Shown here in pieces: positions 53,678 through 62,653 of a stretch of DNA of 64,000 nt. The stretch spans positions 62,001 through 126,000 of the forward strand of contig JBOFZL010000031.1 of assembly GCA_051655155.1 (NCBI GenBank), in the 5' to 3' direction. Made by a program: the position numbers and the translations under genes. The notes below the pieces were generated by a model. It worked only from the letters and a program-made list of their open reading frames with translations, was not told the origin of the DNA and did no database searches. How positions within the stretch are numbered: the first letter of the stretch is position 1; each line of letters begins with the position of its first letter. The DNA comes from JBOFZL01 sp051655155 (GTDB taxonomy: Bacteria; Bacillota; Clostridia; Peptostreptococcales; Filifactoraceae).

Positions 53678-53709
53678 TTTATGTTAAAGGCTATTTTTTA
53701 ATAAACTGT

Positions 53710-55101
53710 TTATAGCAAGAAGTACTTAAGGGTAAATAGTATTGCTAAAATATACATCAGCGGTGTTATTTTCTTTGCCTTACCAGTAATTAGGTTTATT
53801 ATAAAGTAGGTAATAACTCCCATTGATATACCTTCTGATATACTGAAGAAGAAAGGCATTGCTATTATACAAATGTAGCAAGGGATAGACTCTGAAAAGT
53901 CGTTAAACTCTATATTGGTAATATTTGTGAACATATAGAATCCTACTACTATCAATGCTGGAGCTGTGGCGAAAGCCGGGATAGCAAGGAATATAGGTGC
54001 AAATAATAAGGAAAGAAGGAAAAGGATACCTGTAGTTAATGCGGTAAGACCTGTGCGTCCTCCTTCTGAAACTCCTGAGGCAGATTCTACAAATGTAGTT
54101 ACTGTAGAAGTTCCTAATAGTGCACCTATGGTTGTGGCAATAGCATCTGCAAGCAAGGAACCTCTTATGTTAGAAAGCTTACCATCTTTATCTAGCATTC
54201 CTGATTTAGAAGAAACTCCAATTAAAGTTCCTATAGTATCAAACATATCTACAAATAAAAATGCAAATAAAACTACAAAGAATTTAAGTGAGAAAATTTG
54301 CGTGAAATCAAGTTTGAAAAGTGTAGGTGCTAAACTTGGTATTGAAAATCCAGCTGAGAAATTAGGTATTAAGTCAAAGAAGCCTAAGGCAGGGTTTGGA
54401 ATGTATAAGCCAGAAAGCTGACATATTATACCAAGACCATAGGTAGCAAGAATACCTAATAATATATTCCCTTTTACATTTTTTATAACAAGGATAGAAG
54501 TTACTATTATACCAAATATAGCTAGTAATACAGTTATGCCTGCATCGTTGAAACTAGCAACAACATCAGGAACTCCATGAACCATATTAAAACTGTCAAT
54601 GGAAAATATGCTGACTAAAGTGGGACCAGCTATAACAATTTTGGCGTTTTGTAAACCAATAAAAGCTATAAAAAGTCCTATACCTACACTTACGGCTGTT
54701 TTTAGGTTAAAAGGAATAGCATTAAAAATAGCTTCTCGAACGTTGGTCAGAGAGAGCAAAATAAAAATAATACCCTCTAAGAATACTGCTGTAAGAGCAG
54801 TTTCCCAACTATAGCCCATACCAAGCACCACGGTGTAGGCGAAAAATACGTTTAGACCCATTCCAGGGGCAAGGGCAAATGGATAATTTGCAAGAAAGGC
54901 CATAAGCAATGTTCCTATGAATGCTGAAAGTGCTGTAGCTGTAAATATAGCACCCTTATCCATACCTGAAACTGATAAGATGCTAGGATTTACAGCAAGG
55001 ATATAAGCCATGGTCATGAATGTGGTTATACCTGCGATTATCTCTGTCTTTACATCTGAGTGGTTTTCTTTAACCTTAAAAAATTTTCCTAATAATTCCA
55101 T
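53710..55101 (-). CDS. NCS2-family adenine/guanine/hypoxanthine permease (PbuG-like)
   Basis: A 463-residue polytopic protein of about 14 helices. It matches the AzgA/PbuG branch of NCS2: TEIIAGITTFMTMAYILAVN, FALAPGMGLNVFFAYTVVLG, the family motif FDTIGTLIGVS and TVTTFVESASGVSEGGRTGL. It imports purine bases with protons. Together with the convergent adenine deaminase it suggests an adenine/hypoxanthine salvage module. No purine riboswitch sequence was recognised in its leader. Confidence 0.95.
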   Translation of the reverse strand: MELLGKFFKVKENHSDVKTEIIAGITTFMTMAYILAVNPSILSVSGMDKGAIFTATALSAFIGTLLMAFLANYPFALAPGMGLNVFFAYTVVLGMGYSWETALTAVFLEGIIFILLSLTNVREAIFNAIPFNLKTAVSVGIGLFIAFIGLQNAKIVIAGPTLVSIFSIDSFNMVHGVPDVVASFNDAGITVLLAIFGIIVTSILVIKNVKGNILLGILATYGLGIICQLSGLYIPNPALGFFDLIPNFSAGFSIPSLAPTLFKLDFTQIFSLKFFVVLFAFLFVDMFDTIGTLIGVSSKSGMLDKDGKLSNIRGSLLADAIATTIGALLGTSTVTTFVESASGVSEGGRTGLTALTTGILFLLSLLFAPIFLAIPAFATAPALIVVGFYMFTNITNIEFNDFSESIPCYICIIAMPFFFSISEGISMGVITYFIINLITGKAKKITPLMYILAILFTLKYFLL

Positions 55102-55234
55102 ACAATAACTCTCCTTAATTTAGTTAGATTTTTAATTTTTACAAAGTGTATTGTAGTGTGATTATAACATAATATTTCGAGAAAAAGTCGTATAAAAATT
55201 AAAAAAATATAAAAAAATAAGAAAAAAATATATA

Positions 55235-55279
55235 ATTCCCGTATTATATACAATTATATATTATATATAATACGGGAAT
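55235..55279. repeat. Perfect 16-bp inverted repeat in the divergent spacer
   Basis: ATTCCCGTATTATATA (55235-55250) is repeated as its exact complement at 55264-55279, with a 13-base centre. It sits in the 326-base gap between the divergent purine permease and Fe-S protein genes. The rest of the gap is A/T-rich, with candidate -10 boxes (TATAAT on the minus strand near 55165, on the plus strand near 55402). It is either an operator for a dimeric regulator or a cruciform/mRNA hairpin. Confidence 0.6.
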
Positions 55280-55427
55280 ATCTTAATATTTACAGGGAGA
55301 GCTTTGAGCTGTTACTCAATTCTAGAGAGAGGATATATAAAAAAATTATGAAAAATTTAATAGTGTTAGAAAAACAACAGAAAAATAGTATTAAAAGGTG
55401 TATAATAAAACAAATGGAGGGATAAGT

Positions 55428-56069
55428 ATGATTAGAAGAGTTATAAAGATAGATGAAGATAAATGTGTAGGGTGTGGGATTTGTGCAAAGGCTTGCCATG
55501 AAGGGGCTATAGGTATCGTGGATGGCAAGGCAAAATTACTAAAGGATGATTATTGTGATGGGCTAGGAAATTGCTTACCTACATGTCCTACAGGAGCTAT
55601 TAGCTTTGAAGAAAGAGAGGCAGCTTCTTATAATAAAGCAATAGCACCGAAAAGAACAGATGGTTCTAAAAAATCTTCTTTAGAGCCTATACCCAGTGGG
55701 GTATCAGAATTACGTCAATGGCCGATACAAATTAAACTGGTGCCTGTAGTGGCCCCTTATTTTCAGGAAGCTGACCTTTTGATTGCAGCAGATTGCTCTG
55801 CCTTTGCTTATGGAAATTTCCATGAGAAGTTTTTGAAAAATAAGGTATGTATAATTGGTTGCCCAAAGCTTGATGAGGTAGATTATACAGAGAAGCTGAC
55901 TAATATATTCGAGGCAAATAATATTAGGTCTGTAACTGTAGTTAGAATGGAAGTGCCTTGTTGTAGTCGGCTGGAAATGGCTATGAAGGCAGCTTTAAGA
56001 AATATAGATAAGGCTATAAAACATGATGTTGTAGTGGTTTCAACAGATGGTAGAATATTGGAAGGGTAA
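55428..56069 (+). CDS. 4Fe-4S dicluster-domain electron carrier protein
   Basis: A 213-residue protein from the ATG at 55428, 7 bases after GGAGGG; ten codons of upstream extension lack a ribosome site. Residues 8-60 hold a two-cluster ferredoxin: CVGCGICAKACHEGAI and an atypical second site CDGLGNCLPTCPTGAI. The rest is a soluble domain with further cysteines (IIGCPKLDEVDY, MEVPCCSRLEMAM) that could bind another cluster. Such proteins are common in anaerobes, often near rubrerythrin or hybrid-cluster proteins. Partner unknown. Followed by a perfect terminator. Confidence 0.87.
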   Translation: MIRRVIKIDEDKCVGCGICAKACHEGAIGIVDGKAKLLKDDYCDGLGNCLPTCPTGAISFEEREAASYNKAIAPKRTDGSKKSSLEPIPSGVSELRQWPIQIKLVPVVAPYFQEADLLIAADCSAFAYGNFHEKFLKNKVCIIGCPKLDEVDYTEKLTNIFEANNIRSVTVVRMEVPCCSRLEMAMKAALRNIDKAIKHDVVVVSTDGRILEG

Positions 56070-56073
56070 TTGT

Positions 56074-56106
56074 AAAAATCTCGAGAAATTTTTCTCGAGA
56101 TTTTTT
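56074..56106 (+). terminator. Terminator of the Fe-S protein gene
   Basis: AAAAATCTCGAGAAA and TTTCTCGAGATTTTTT form a perfect stem ending in T6. Confidence 0.92.
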
Positions 56107-56347
56107 GCTTTAAAGTATAAAAGATATTTAAAAAGTATTTAATCAATAATGGTTTTACATAGGGGAGTATATTTATTGCATTATAAGTTTCGTTATGTTA
56201 AAATTATATAGTTTTAAAATAAGATAATGATTATATATAAGAGGAAGTACGGATGTTTAGTAAGTTAGTTTCTTATGGTTAGTTGTATGTTATGAAATTT
56301 CTTGGTAGTGTTTAAGTTTAAATAAATTAGTTGGTGGGGAAGAAACA

Positions 56348-57478
56348 GTGGAAGAAAAGAAAAAAACAAAGAAGTTCACATTGAGAAGTTATATACCTGC
56401 AGCTTTATTTTTGATAATGGGGGGTTTTTGTGGAGTTTTGTTTGCAAAATATTCTGTTCATGATGTTGTAGGAGAAAAAAGTTTAGTTTATATTTTTGTG
56501 GCAATGGGGATGCTTTATGTATTAATCTTTTTCCACATAGTAATACACGAATTAGGGCATATGATATTTGGACTTATAAGCGGATACAGCTTTAGTTCTT
56601 TTCGTGTTTTTAATTTTATGTGGGTTAAAGAAGAGGATAGAATAAGATTTAGAAGACATTCTATTGTCGGAACAGGGGGACAGTGTTTAATGGTTCCTCC
56701 AGATTTGAAGGATGGTAGAATACCTGTTGTACTATATAATCTGGGTGGCTCAATTATGAATTTTATTATAGCGCTTGTTTCTTTTGGTATCTACCTTATT
56801 TTTAAAGATGTACAGGTATTTTCGGACACAATGTTAATGAGTGCGGTTGTAGGTGTGGTTCTGGGTACTATAAACATTATTCCTGCGAAAATGGGAGAGA
56901 TTAACAATGATGGTAGTAATGCCTTAGAGTTGAGTCGTAGCCACAAGGCAATTTATTCCTTTTGGGTGCAAATGAAGGTAAATGAGCAGTTGACAAGAAT
57001 GGTTAGGCTTAAGGATATGCCTGATGAATGGTTTAAGATTCCTGAGGATGAAGAGATGAAAAACAGTATGACTTCAGTTTTAGGAGTTTTGACTTGCAGT
57101 CGCTTGATTGATGAAAGGAACTTCTCTAAAGCCTATGAACTGATTAGACACTTTTTGGAGATTGATAGTGAGATTATTGGATTACATCGTAAACTTTTAG
57201 TTTGTGAATGTATATATTGTGAGCTGATAGGGGAAAATCGATTAGAGATTCTTAGGGAATTTTTTACTGTAAACCAGGAAAAGTTTATGAAGTCAATGAA
57301 AAAATTTCCATCTGTTCAAAGAACTCAGTATGCTTACGCCTTATTATCCGAAAGAGATGTTGTAAAGGCGGAGAAAATTAAGATGCAGTTTGAAAAAGGA
57401 GCAAAGGCGTTTCCTTATCAGGGGGAGATTGAGGCTGAAAGAGAAATGATGGAGATTGCGAAAAAAAGAAATGATTAG
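56348..57478 (+). CDS. M50-family intramembrane metalloprotease
   Basis: A 376-residue protein with a GTG start after GGTGGGGA. Zinc motif H67ELGH71 lies in a hydrophobic helix (FFHIVIHELGHMIFGLISGY). Other helices are at about 15-33, 47-65, 120-145 and 155-175 (VVLYNLGGSIMNFIIALVSF, GVVLGTINIIPAKMGE). The last 180 residues are a soluble helical domain resembling TPR-like repeats. Site-2-type proteases cut membrane substrates, often anti-sigma factors or signal remnants. No substrate gene is adjacent. Confidence 0.88.
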   Translation: MEEKKKTKKFTLRSYIPAALFLIMGGFCGVLFAKYSVHDVVGEKSLVYIFVAMGMLYVLIFFHIVIHELGHMIFGLISGYSFSSFRVFNFMWVKEEDRIRFRRHSIVGTGGQCLMVPPDLKDGRIPVVLYNLGGSIMNFIIALVSFGIYLIFKDVQVFSDTMLMSAVVGVVLGTINIIPAKMGEINNDGSNALELSRSHKAIYSFWVQMKVNEQLTRMVRLKDMPDEWFKIPEDEEMKNSMTSVLGVLTCSRLIDERNFSKAYELIRHFLEIDSEIIGLHRKLLVCECIYCELIGENRLEILREFFTVNQEKFMKSMKKFPSVQRTQYAYALLSERDVVKAEKIKMQFEKGAKAFPYQGEIEAEREMMEIAKKRND

Positions 57479-57589
57479 AAGTTGCATCTGTTATACTTGT
57501 AAGGTTAATAGCTTTTTTGAAAACTATATTGGCGAAGTTATAAGGAGCTAAATAGGATTATATAACTACTGGTGATAATTTTATAAAAT

Positions 57590-57629
57590 AGCAAAAAGCG
57601 ATTAAGGAAAATCTTAGTCGCTTTTTGCT
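57590..57629. terminator. Bidirectional terminator between the M50 gene and the nuclease-like gene
   Basis: GCAAAAAGCGA-x-TAAG and CTTA-x-TCGCTTTTTGC pair over a short loop between convergent genes. Confidence 0.85.
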
Positions 57630-57691
57630 GTGGTAAATTATAATATAAAGTTTACTTTATGATTGTAATAAATCTTTATAAAGGTTTTTTG

Positions 57692-58534
57692 TTAGATTTT
57701 TTTCAGTTGGCGGTATAGCTCGTCAAGGCTTAGTCCTTTGATACTATGTCTACTGTAATGTTCTATACCTTTAAGGCCTCCATCGCTTGATAGAAGGTTT
57801 TCAATAATATCTTTTTGTTTTGGATCAAAGCCAAATACAAATAATTTAACTGTATCAACCACAGATTCAGGATAAGGAAGACTTAGGTCAAACAACTGAT
57901 TGTAGATGTCTATTGAATTTGTGTATTGTTTTAGTATAAGGTTTTTATTAACATAGATCCATGTAGTGTAACGTTTAAGTTGTGCTAGGATTTTAGAGTC
58001 AGAGGTCTGAGTAGACCAAAGTTTAGGGTTGGAATAGTGCTTAGCTTCACAAAATAAGATTTCTTTTTTAGATGGATTATATAGTACAATATCAATCTTA
58101 TCCTTACTTATATCTCTTCTGGTAAAGCTTGGATCTATGTCGAGGACTATTGTAGAATGACTGTCTTCAAATCCTGCAGATTTAATTATGTCACCAACAC
58201 CTAAGGCGTCTACATTTACATATTTGGCACAACGGGCTTTTATCTCTTCATAGCCATCATAAAATGAAGGGATAGCTTTAAGGTTTAGCATTTCGTCTTC
58301 TGTAATGTGTTGAACATCACTATATACATTGGTGAAGGCAAATTTGACATGGGTTGTAAATTTTGTTCCATCATATACAAAGAGTTCTCCTCCTTTGTAG
58401 TAAAACTCTATTGTTCCTCCACGTAGTGCAGGGAATATGCGACCTTTTCTGATGTCCGGTAATATCTTGTCTTTGTAAAGTGGTTCGTTTTTTAGATTTT
58501 CAACATAGTGAAAATATCTGTTAAAATCGCCCAT
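57692..58534 (-). CDS. PD-(D/E)XK nuclease-like protein
   Basis: A 280-residue protein from the ATG at 58534, 8 bases after AAAGGA; an ATG three codons earlier touches the ribosome site. No named family recognised. Near residues 145-190 a PD-(D/E)XK core is visible: IDIVLYNPSKKEILFCEAKH, that is Asp, then 14 residues, then Glu-x-Lys, followed by a Q-motif-like AQLKRYTTWIY. The first 100 residues are a separate domain with beta hairpins. It is 35 bases downstream of a Fic-family gene on the same strand, so the pair looks like one transcript. Possible roles: DNA/RNA cleavage in defence or toxin function. Confidence 0.7.
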   Translation of the reverse strand: MGDFNRYFHYVENLKNEPLYKDKILPDIRKGRIFPALRGGTIEFYYKGGELFVYDGTKFTTHVKFAFTNVYSDVQHITEDEMLNLKAIPSFYDGYEEIKARCAKYVNVDALGVGDIIKSAGFEDSHSTIVLDIDPSFTRRDISKDKIDIVLYNPSKKEILFCEAKHYSNPKLWSTQTSDSKILAQLKRYTTWIYVNKNLILKQYTNSIDIYNQLFDLSLPYPESVVDTVKLFVFGFDPKQKDIIENLLSSDGGLKGIEHYSRHSIKGLSLDELYRQLKKI

Positions 58535-58569
58535 AATATCCATCCTTTCGTTTTATATTAATTAGGAGT

Positions 58570-59319
58570 TTATCTCCCAATAATTACAAATTTGTCTTTT
58601 TTCTGATATTTACTGTAGTTTTCTAACGATTCAATTATATATTTTTCAAATAGTTTACACATCATTTCCCCATTTCCCCCACTTTGATAATAGGTACTAA
58701 AGGCAGTGTAATATAAGTCTTTATCTTCTTTTTTAAAAATTATAGGAGGATAACCAGATCCCATAAGTCCAAGGTTAACTAGGAGTCTTCCTAAACTTCC
58801 ATTTTTGGAAGGGAAGGGGTGTATCATCTCAAAATTAAGATGAAAATATGCTAATCTATGAATTAGGGGAGTTCCCTTTATAGCAAAATTATATTGTTCA
58901 ATTATCTCTCCTACCAGTCTTGGTATTTGTTCAGGCAGTGGAAGTTGATTTGGTATTCCCGAAACCAACATTCTCTCTTGTCTAAAGTTTCCGCTACTGT
59001 GTTTATCAAGTTTACGGTGAAGTTCTTTTATAGAAAATAAATTTATTTCCTCTTTTTGGGAGAGTAAATACTCCACTTTTAGATATCCAGCTAATTCTGA
59101 GAATATATCTACATGTTCTTTTAGACTATGATGCTTTAGAGATGCTTCTTCAAATAGGATTAGCTTGGTTTCATCTATGGTAAGTTTGCTACCTTCAATT
59201 GCCAGAGAGTTGTGTATATAATTTAGGATGAAGTTTTTTCGTAGCTGCTTACCTATGTCATCATCTAAGGGGACGCTACACATAAGTTCATGCATCATGG
59301 TATTAATTTTTTTTAGCAT
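58570..59319 (-). CDS. Fic-family protein with degenerate active-site motif
   Basis: A 249-residue Fic-domain protein. The motif reads HPFPSKNGSLGR (167-178) instead of HPFxDGNGRTGR: catalytic His, Asn and the last Arg remain, but the acidic Mg-binding residue is Ser, the following Gly is Lys and the first Arg is Ser. SLAIEG (38-43) fits the inhibitory helix motif (S/T)xxxE(G/N) near the N terminus, and GYPPIIFKKEDKDLYYTAF follows the core. Fic proteins normally AMPylate targets; here ordinary chemistry is doubtful. Encoded just upstream of the nuclease-like gene. Confidence 0.85.
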   Translation of the reverse strand: MLKKINTMMHELMCSVPLDDDIGKQLRKNFILNYIHNSLAIEGSKLTIDETKLILFEEASLKHHSLKEHVDIFSELAGYLKVEYLLSQKEEINLFSIKELHRKLDKHSSGNFRQERMLVSGIPNQLPLPEQIPRLVGEIIEQYNFAIKGTPLIHRLAYFHLNFEMIHPFPSKNGSLGRLLVNLGLMGSGYPPIIFKKEDKDLYYTAFSTYYQSGGNGEMMCKLFEKYIIESLENYSKYQKKDKFVIIGR

Positions 59320-59480
59320 GGAAGTCTCCTTTTTGATAATATTTCATAAGTTATTATACAAAAAAATCTAAAATAAAACAAGAAAATAAGCTTCTTTGAG
59401 TAGTTTTCCTTTGTATTTTTACATAATCAGTGATAGAATCAGATTAGATGAGTAATTTTGAAAATTGGGAGGAAGAGTTT

Positions 59481-60179
59481 ATGAAGAATACAATATTATT
59501 AATTGAAGACGAAAAGCCGATTTCCGATATAGTAAAATTTAATTTGCAAAAAGAAGGTTACGATGTAATTACTTCTTTTGATGGTGCAGAAGGACTTAAA
59601 CTAGCATTGAATGAGAAGGTAGAGCTTGTAATATTGGATATTATGCTTCCTAGTATGGATGGGTTTGAGGTTTGCCAGAAGATAAGAGAAAAGTCTAATG
59701 TGCCTATTATAATGGTTACTGCAAAGGAAGAGGAAGTGGATAAGGTTTTAGGCTTGGAATTTGGAGCTGACGACTATATGACCAAACCTTTTAGTATAAG
59801 AGAATTATCAGCAAGGGTTAAGGCTAATATTAGAAGGACGGCTATGCCATCTGTAGGAGGTCAAAGTATTTCTGCAGATATTATAAAATCTGGGATACTT
59901 AAGTTGGACTTGGCTAAGTACGAGGTAAGTAAAGGTAAAGAGATCATTGACTTAACTGTAAGAGAGTATGAATTGCTTAAGTTTTTGGCTATACAAAAAA
60001 ATCAAGTTTTTTCAAGGGAACAATTACTAGAAAAAGTATGGGGATATGAATACTATGGAGATATAAGAACTGTGGATGTAACAGTTAGACGACTTAGGGA
60101 GAAGGTTGAAGATGATAGCTCCAATCCTCAATATGTAGTTACTAAAAGAGGGATAGGATATTACTTTAAAGGCGAATAG
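59481..60179 (+). CDS. walR: Response regulator WalR (OmpR/PhoB family)
   Basis: A 232-residue protein from the ATG at 59481, 7 bases after GGGAGGAAG; a start 11 codons earlier places the ribosome site inside the gene. Receiver domain (LIEDEKPISDIVKFNLQKEG; phospho-Asp in VILDIMLPSMDGFE; Lys in MTKPFSIRELSARV) and a C-terminal winged helix (REYELLKFLAIQKNQVFSRE, RTVDVTVRRLREKVEDD). The kinase and YycH/YycI genes downstream identify it as the essential cell-wall regulator rather than PhoB/PhoP. Confidence 0.93.
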   Translation: MKNTILLIEDEKPISDIVKFNLQKEGYDVITSFDGAEGLKLALNEKVELVILDIMLPSMDGFEVCQKIREKSNVPIIMVTAKEEEVDKVLGLEFGADDYMTKPFSIRELSARVKANIRRTAMPSVGGQSISADIIKSGILKLDLAKYEVSKGKEIIDLTVREYELLKFLAIQKNQVFSREQLLEKVWGYEYYGDIRTVDVTVRRLREKVEDDSSNPQYVVTKRGIGYYFKGE

Positions 60180-60190
60180 AGGAGATAGGG

Positions 60191-62014
60191 TTGTTTAAGA
60201 GTATTAGATGGAGACTTATAAGTGTATATTTTATCTTGGTATTTATTGCTATGATAATTGTAGGCGTTTACATTACAGATCAGTTGGAACGTTATAACTT
60301 AGATAACGTTAGGCAGACCTTAACGTCAACGTCTAATAATCTTGTCAATAACATTATAGATATGCAAGATTTGGTTGCTAATAAAGAGAGTATTCAAGCT
60401 GGACTAGATAATACCACCTTGCCTGTAGATTATGAGGTTTCTGTTGTAATAATGAGTACAGGGGAGATTATAGCTTCTACCAATAAGAATTTTATAGGTA
60501 AGTATGCCAGCGACGTGCTTAATAAAGATGTAATTATAAATAGTCTTAAAAGTCCAGTTACAGAGATAGATACTAAGGATAAGGGATCCAATAAGTACCA
60601 AATTAAAAATATGGCTTTTTCTTTTCCGCCAACAGAAAATAATCCTTCGGGATATGTTATATATGCCCGAGCTTATTTAGATAGTATATATAAAAATATT
60701 AATCAGTCTAAAGGGATATTTTTAAATGCTACACTTATTGCTTTGGTGGTTACTATATTTTTAGGGCTTATAATATCTAAAACAATTACAGGACCTATAA
60801 ATGATCTTAAGAATAAGGCTATTAAAATGTCTGGAGGAGATTTTAGTCAAAGGGCGGTAGTTAAATCTAATGACGAGATTGGAGAGCTGGCAAGTACATT
60901 TAATTATCTTACAGAAAAGCTAGATAACACCTTGGAGGAGGTTAGCTCGGAAAAATCAAAGCTAGATTCTATAATTAACCACATGAACGATGGGCTTCTT
61001 GCCTTAGATAAAAAAGGTAATGTGGTACTTTATAATATTGGCTTTATAAGGTTGCTGGATATTCCAAGTACCATGGTGTTAATAGGCAGACAGTTTAATG
61101 ATATAGCCAAAGAACTGAATTTAGATATTAATTTTGAACTTATAAGATATATAACAAGATCTAACTTAAATAGAGAAAAGTCCAAGAAGTTTAACTTGTC
61201 CAATGGAAATGTTATTAATATTTCTCCTGGGTATTACAGTGATGATATTGGAATATTAAAGGGGTATGTTATACTCTTCCAAGATGTAACAGAAAGTCAG
61301 CGTTTAGAAGAGATGCGTAAGGAGTTTGTGGCAAATGTGTCCCATGAGTTAAAAACCCCTATTACAACGATTAAAACCTATTCAGAAACTTTACTTTCAG
61401 GAGAGATTGAAGATAAAGAGACGGCTAAAGCTTTTTTAAATGTAATAGACACAGAGGCTGATAAAATGACTAGTCTTATTAGGGATCTATTGCAGCTTTC
61501 CCATATAGATTACAAAAAGATTATATGGGATATGTCGATACAAGACCCAAATAAGTTGATAAGAGATTGTATCGAAAGGTTAAGCCTATATGTAGAGGAG
61601 AAAAATCAAAGTATAATCTATATAACAGACAGCGAAAGTGTTAGAATGAATATGGATAAAGGTAAGTTGCAGCAAGTATTCATGAATATAATTTCTAATG
61701 CTATTAAGTATACCCCTAAAGATGGAAAGATCGAGGTAAGGTTAGAAGTGGTGGGACTTAATGCAAGAATAAGTATTAAAGATAACGGTATCGGAATACC
61801 GGAAGAGGATATCCCAAGGCTTTTTGAACGGTTTTATCGAGTTTCTAAAGGTCGTTCTCGTGAAGAAGGGGGAACTGGATTAGGATTATCAATAGCGAAA
61901 CATATTGTAGAAGGCCATAAAGGGACGGTGGAGGTCCACTCTAAATTAGGTGAAGGAAGTACATTTGTTGTAACTTTGCCTGTAGATAAAACAATATTGT
62001 ATACATTAAAATAG
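60191..62014 (+). CDS. walK: Sensor histidine kinase WalK
   Basis: A 607-residue membrane kinase with a TTG start after AGAGGAGATAGGG. Two helices (about 9-29 and 175-195) flank an extracellular sensor of about 145 residues. HAMP (KTITGPINDLKNKAIKMSGG), PAS (about 255-360, SIINHMNDGLLALDKKGNVV), HisKA with FVANVSHELKTPITTIKTYS (phospho-His), and HATPase with NIISNAIKYTPKDGK, DNGIGIP and GGTGLGLSIAKHIV follow. It phosphorylates WalR in response to wall status, controlling autolysins. YycH and YycI normally restrain it from outside. Confidence 0.95.
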   Translation: MFKSIRWRLISVYFILVFIAMIIVGVYITDQLERYNLDNVRQTLTSTSNNLVNNIIDMQDLVANKESIQAGLDNTTLPVDYEVSVVIMSTGEIIASTNKNFIGKYASDVLNKDVIINSLKSPVTEIDTKDKGSNKYQIKNMAFSFPPTENNPSGYVIYARAYLDSIYKNINQSKGIFLNATLIALVVTIFLGLIISKTITGPINDLKNKAIKMSGGDFSQRAVVKSNDEIGELASTFNYLTEKLDNTLEEVSSEKSKLDSIINHMNDGLLALDKKGNVVLYNIGFIRLLDIPSTMVLIGRQFNDIAKELNLDINFELIRYITRSNLNREKSKKFNLSNGNVINISPGYYSDDIGILKGYVILFQDVTESQRLEEMRKEFVANVSHELKTPITTIKTYSETLLSGEIEDKETAKAFLNVIDTEADKMTSLIRDLLQLSHIDYKKIIWDMSIQDPNKLIRDCIERLSLYVEEKNQSIIYITDSESVRMNMDKGKLQQVFMNIISNAIKYTPKDGKIEVRLEVVGLNARISIKDNGIGIPEEDIPRLFERFYRVSKGRSREEGGTGLGLSIAKHIVEGHKGTVEVHSKLGEGSTFVVTLPVDKTILYTLK

Positions 62015-62059
62015 TAAAGTGGCAATTATTTAAACTATGTAAGAAACCATTAATTATCC

Positions 62060-62092
62060 TGTAATCGTTTTGTAATGTTCATATAATATAAT
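62060..62092 (+). promoter_or_regulatory. WalR-type direct repeat and promoter before the secreted-protein gene
   Basis: TGTAAT (62060-62065), five bases, TGTAAT (62071-62076), matching the WalR box TGTWAH-N5-TGTWAH. It covers the -35 position of TATAAT boxes at 62082-62087 and 62087-62092, as expected for a site of direct activation or repression. Confidence 0.72.
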
Positions 62093-62126
62093 AAGGATAA
62101 GAAATTAAGGGGGTGTCTTAAAATAT

Positions 62127-62633
62127 ATGAAAAAATTAATAAGAGCACTTCTTTTGACCGCAATAACAACTACGTTGCTTTCAGCACCATGTTTCGCAAA
62201 TAATGTAAGTGTGAAGGACGTAACAACAAAGATAGAGTCGCTTCAGGCAAGCTCGCCAATAATCACAAAGCCAAAGGATAAGGTATATCTTACCACCAAT
62301 GATTCTGTGGTTATATCAGGTACAGGAAAAGAAAAGGATATAGTAAGCATAACTGTTTATACTAAATCAGGCTCTGAATACACACTGATAAGTGATGACT
62401 CGTTGGAAATTGGGCCATTGGGAGTATTCACAACAGAATTAAGTTTAAAGTATGCAGGTAAAACACCAAAAAGTATGCAAATATCAGGTGAGACCTATGT
62501 TTATTTAAAGATAGTAAGAGGAACTACTGTAATTGATGATGCAAGAATAATCAAGTATACCTCTGATGAAAAGTTACAAGATTCATTAAGTGCTTTAAAA
62601 ACTGGAGGAGCGCTTAAGACAGTAGGGCATTAA
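62127..62633 (+). CDS. Secreted Ig-like-domain protein inserted in the wal cluster
   Basis: A 168-residue exported protein. Signal peptide KKLIRALLLTAITTTLLSAP with CFA-NN as cleavage site. Residues about 48-145 look like a bacterial Ig-like beta-sandwich (PIITKPKDKVYLTTNDSVVI, then SGTGKEKDIVSITVYTKSG). No cysteine in the mature part. I do not recognise a named family. It lies between walK and yycH, behind its own promoter with a WalR-type repeat, and 20 bases before yycH. A role in wall sensing with YycH/YycI is inference. Confidence 0.75.
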   Translation: MKKLIRALLLTAITTTLLSAPCFANNVSVKDVTTKIESLQASSPIITKPKDKVYLTTNDSVVISGTGKEKDIVSITVYTKSGSEYTLISDDSLEIGPLGVFTTELSLKYAGKTPKSMQISGETYVYLKIVRGTTVIDDARIIKYTSDEKLQDSLSALKTGGALKTVGH

Positions 62634-62653
62634 AGATAGTAAGGAGGGCCCAA

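Noticed and set aside
55102..55427. Purine riboswitch upstream of the NCS2 permease
   Set aside because: The conserved junction sequences (TATAATCC, GTTTCTACC-type core) are not visible; only an inverted repeat is present.
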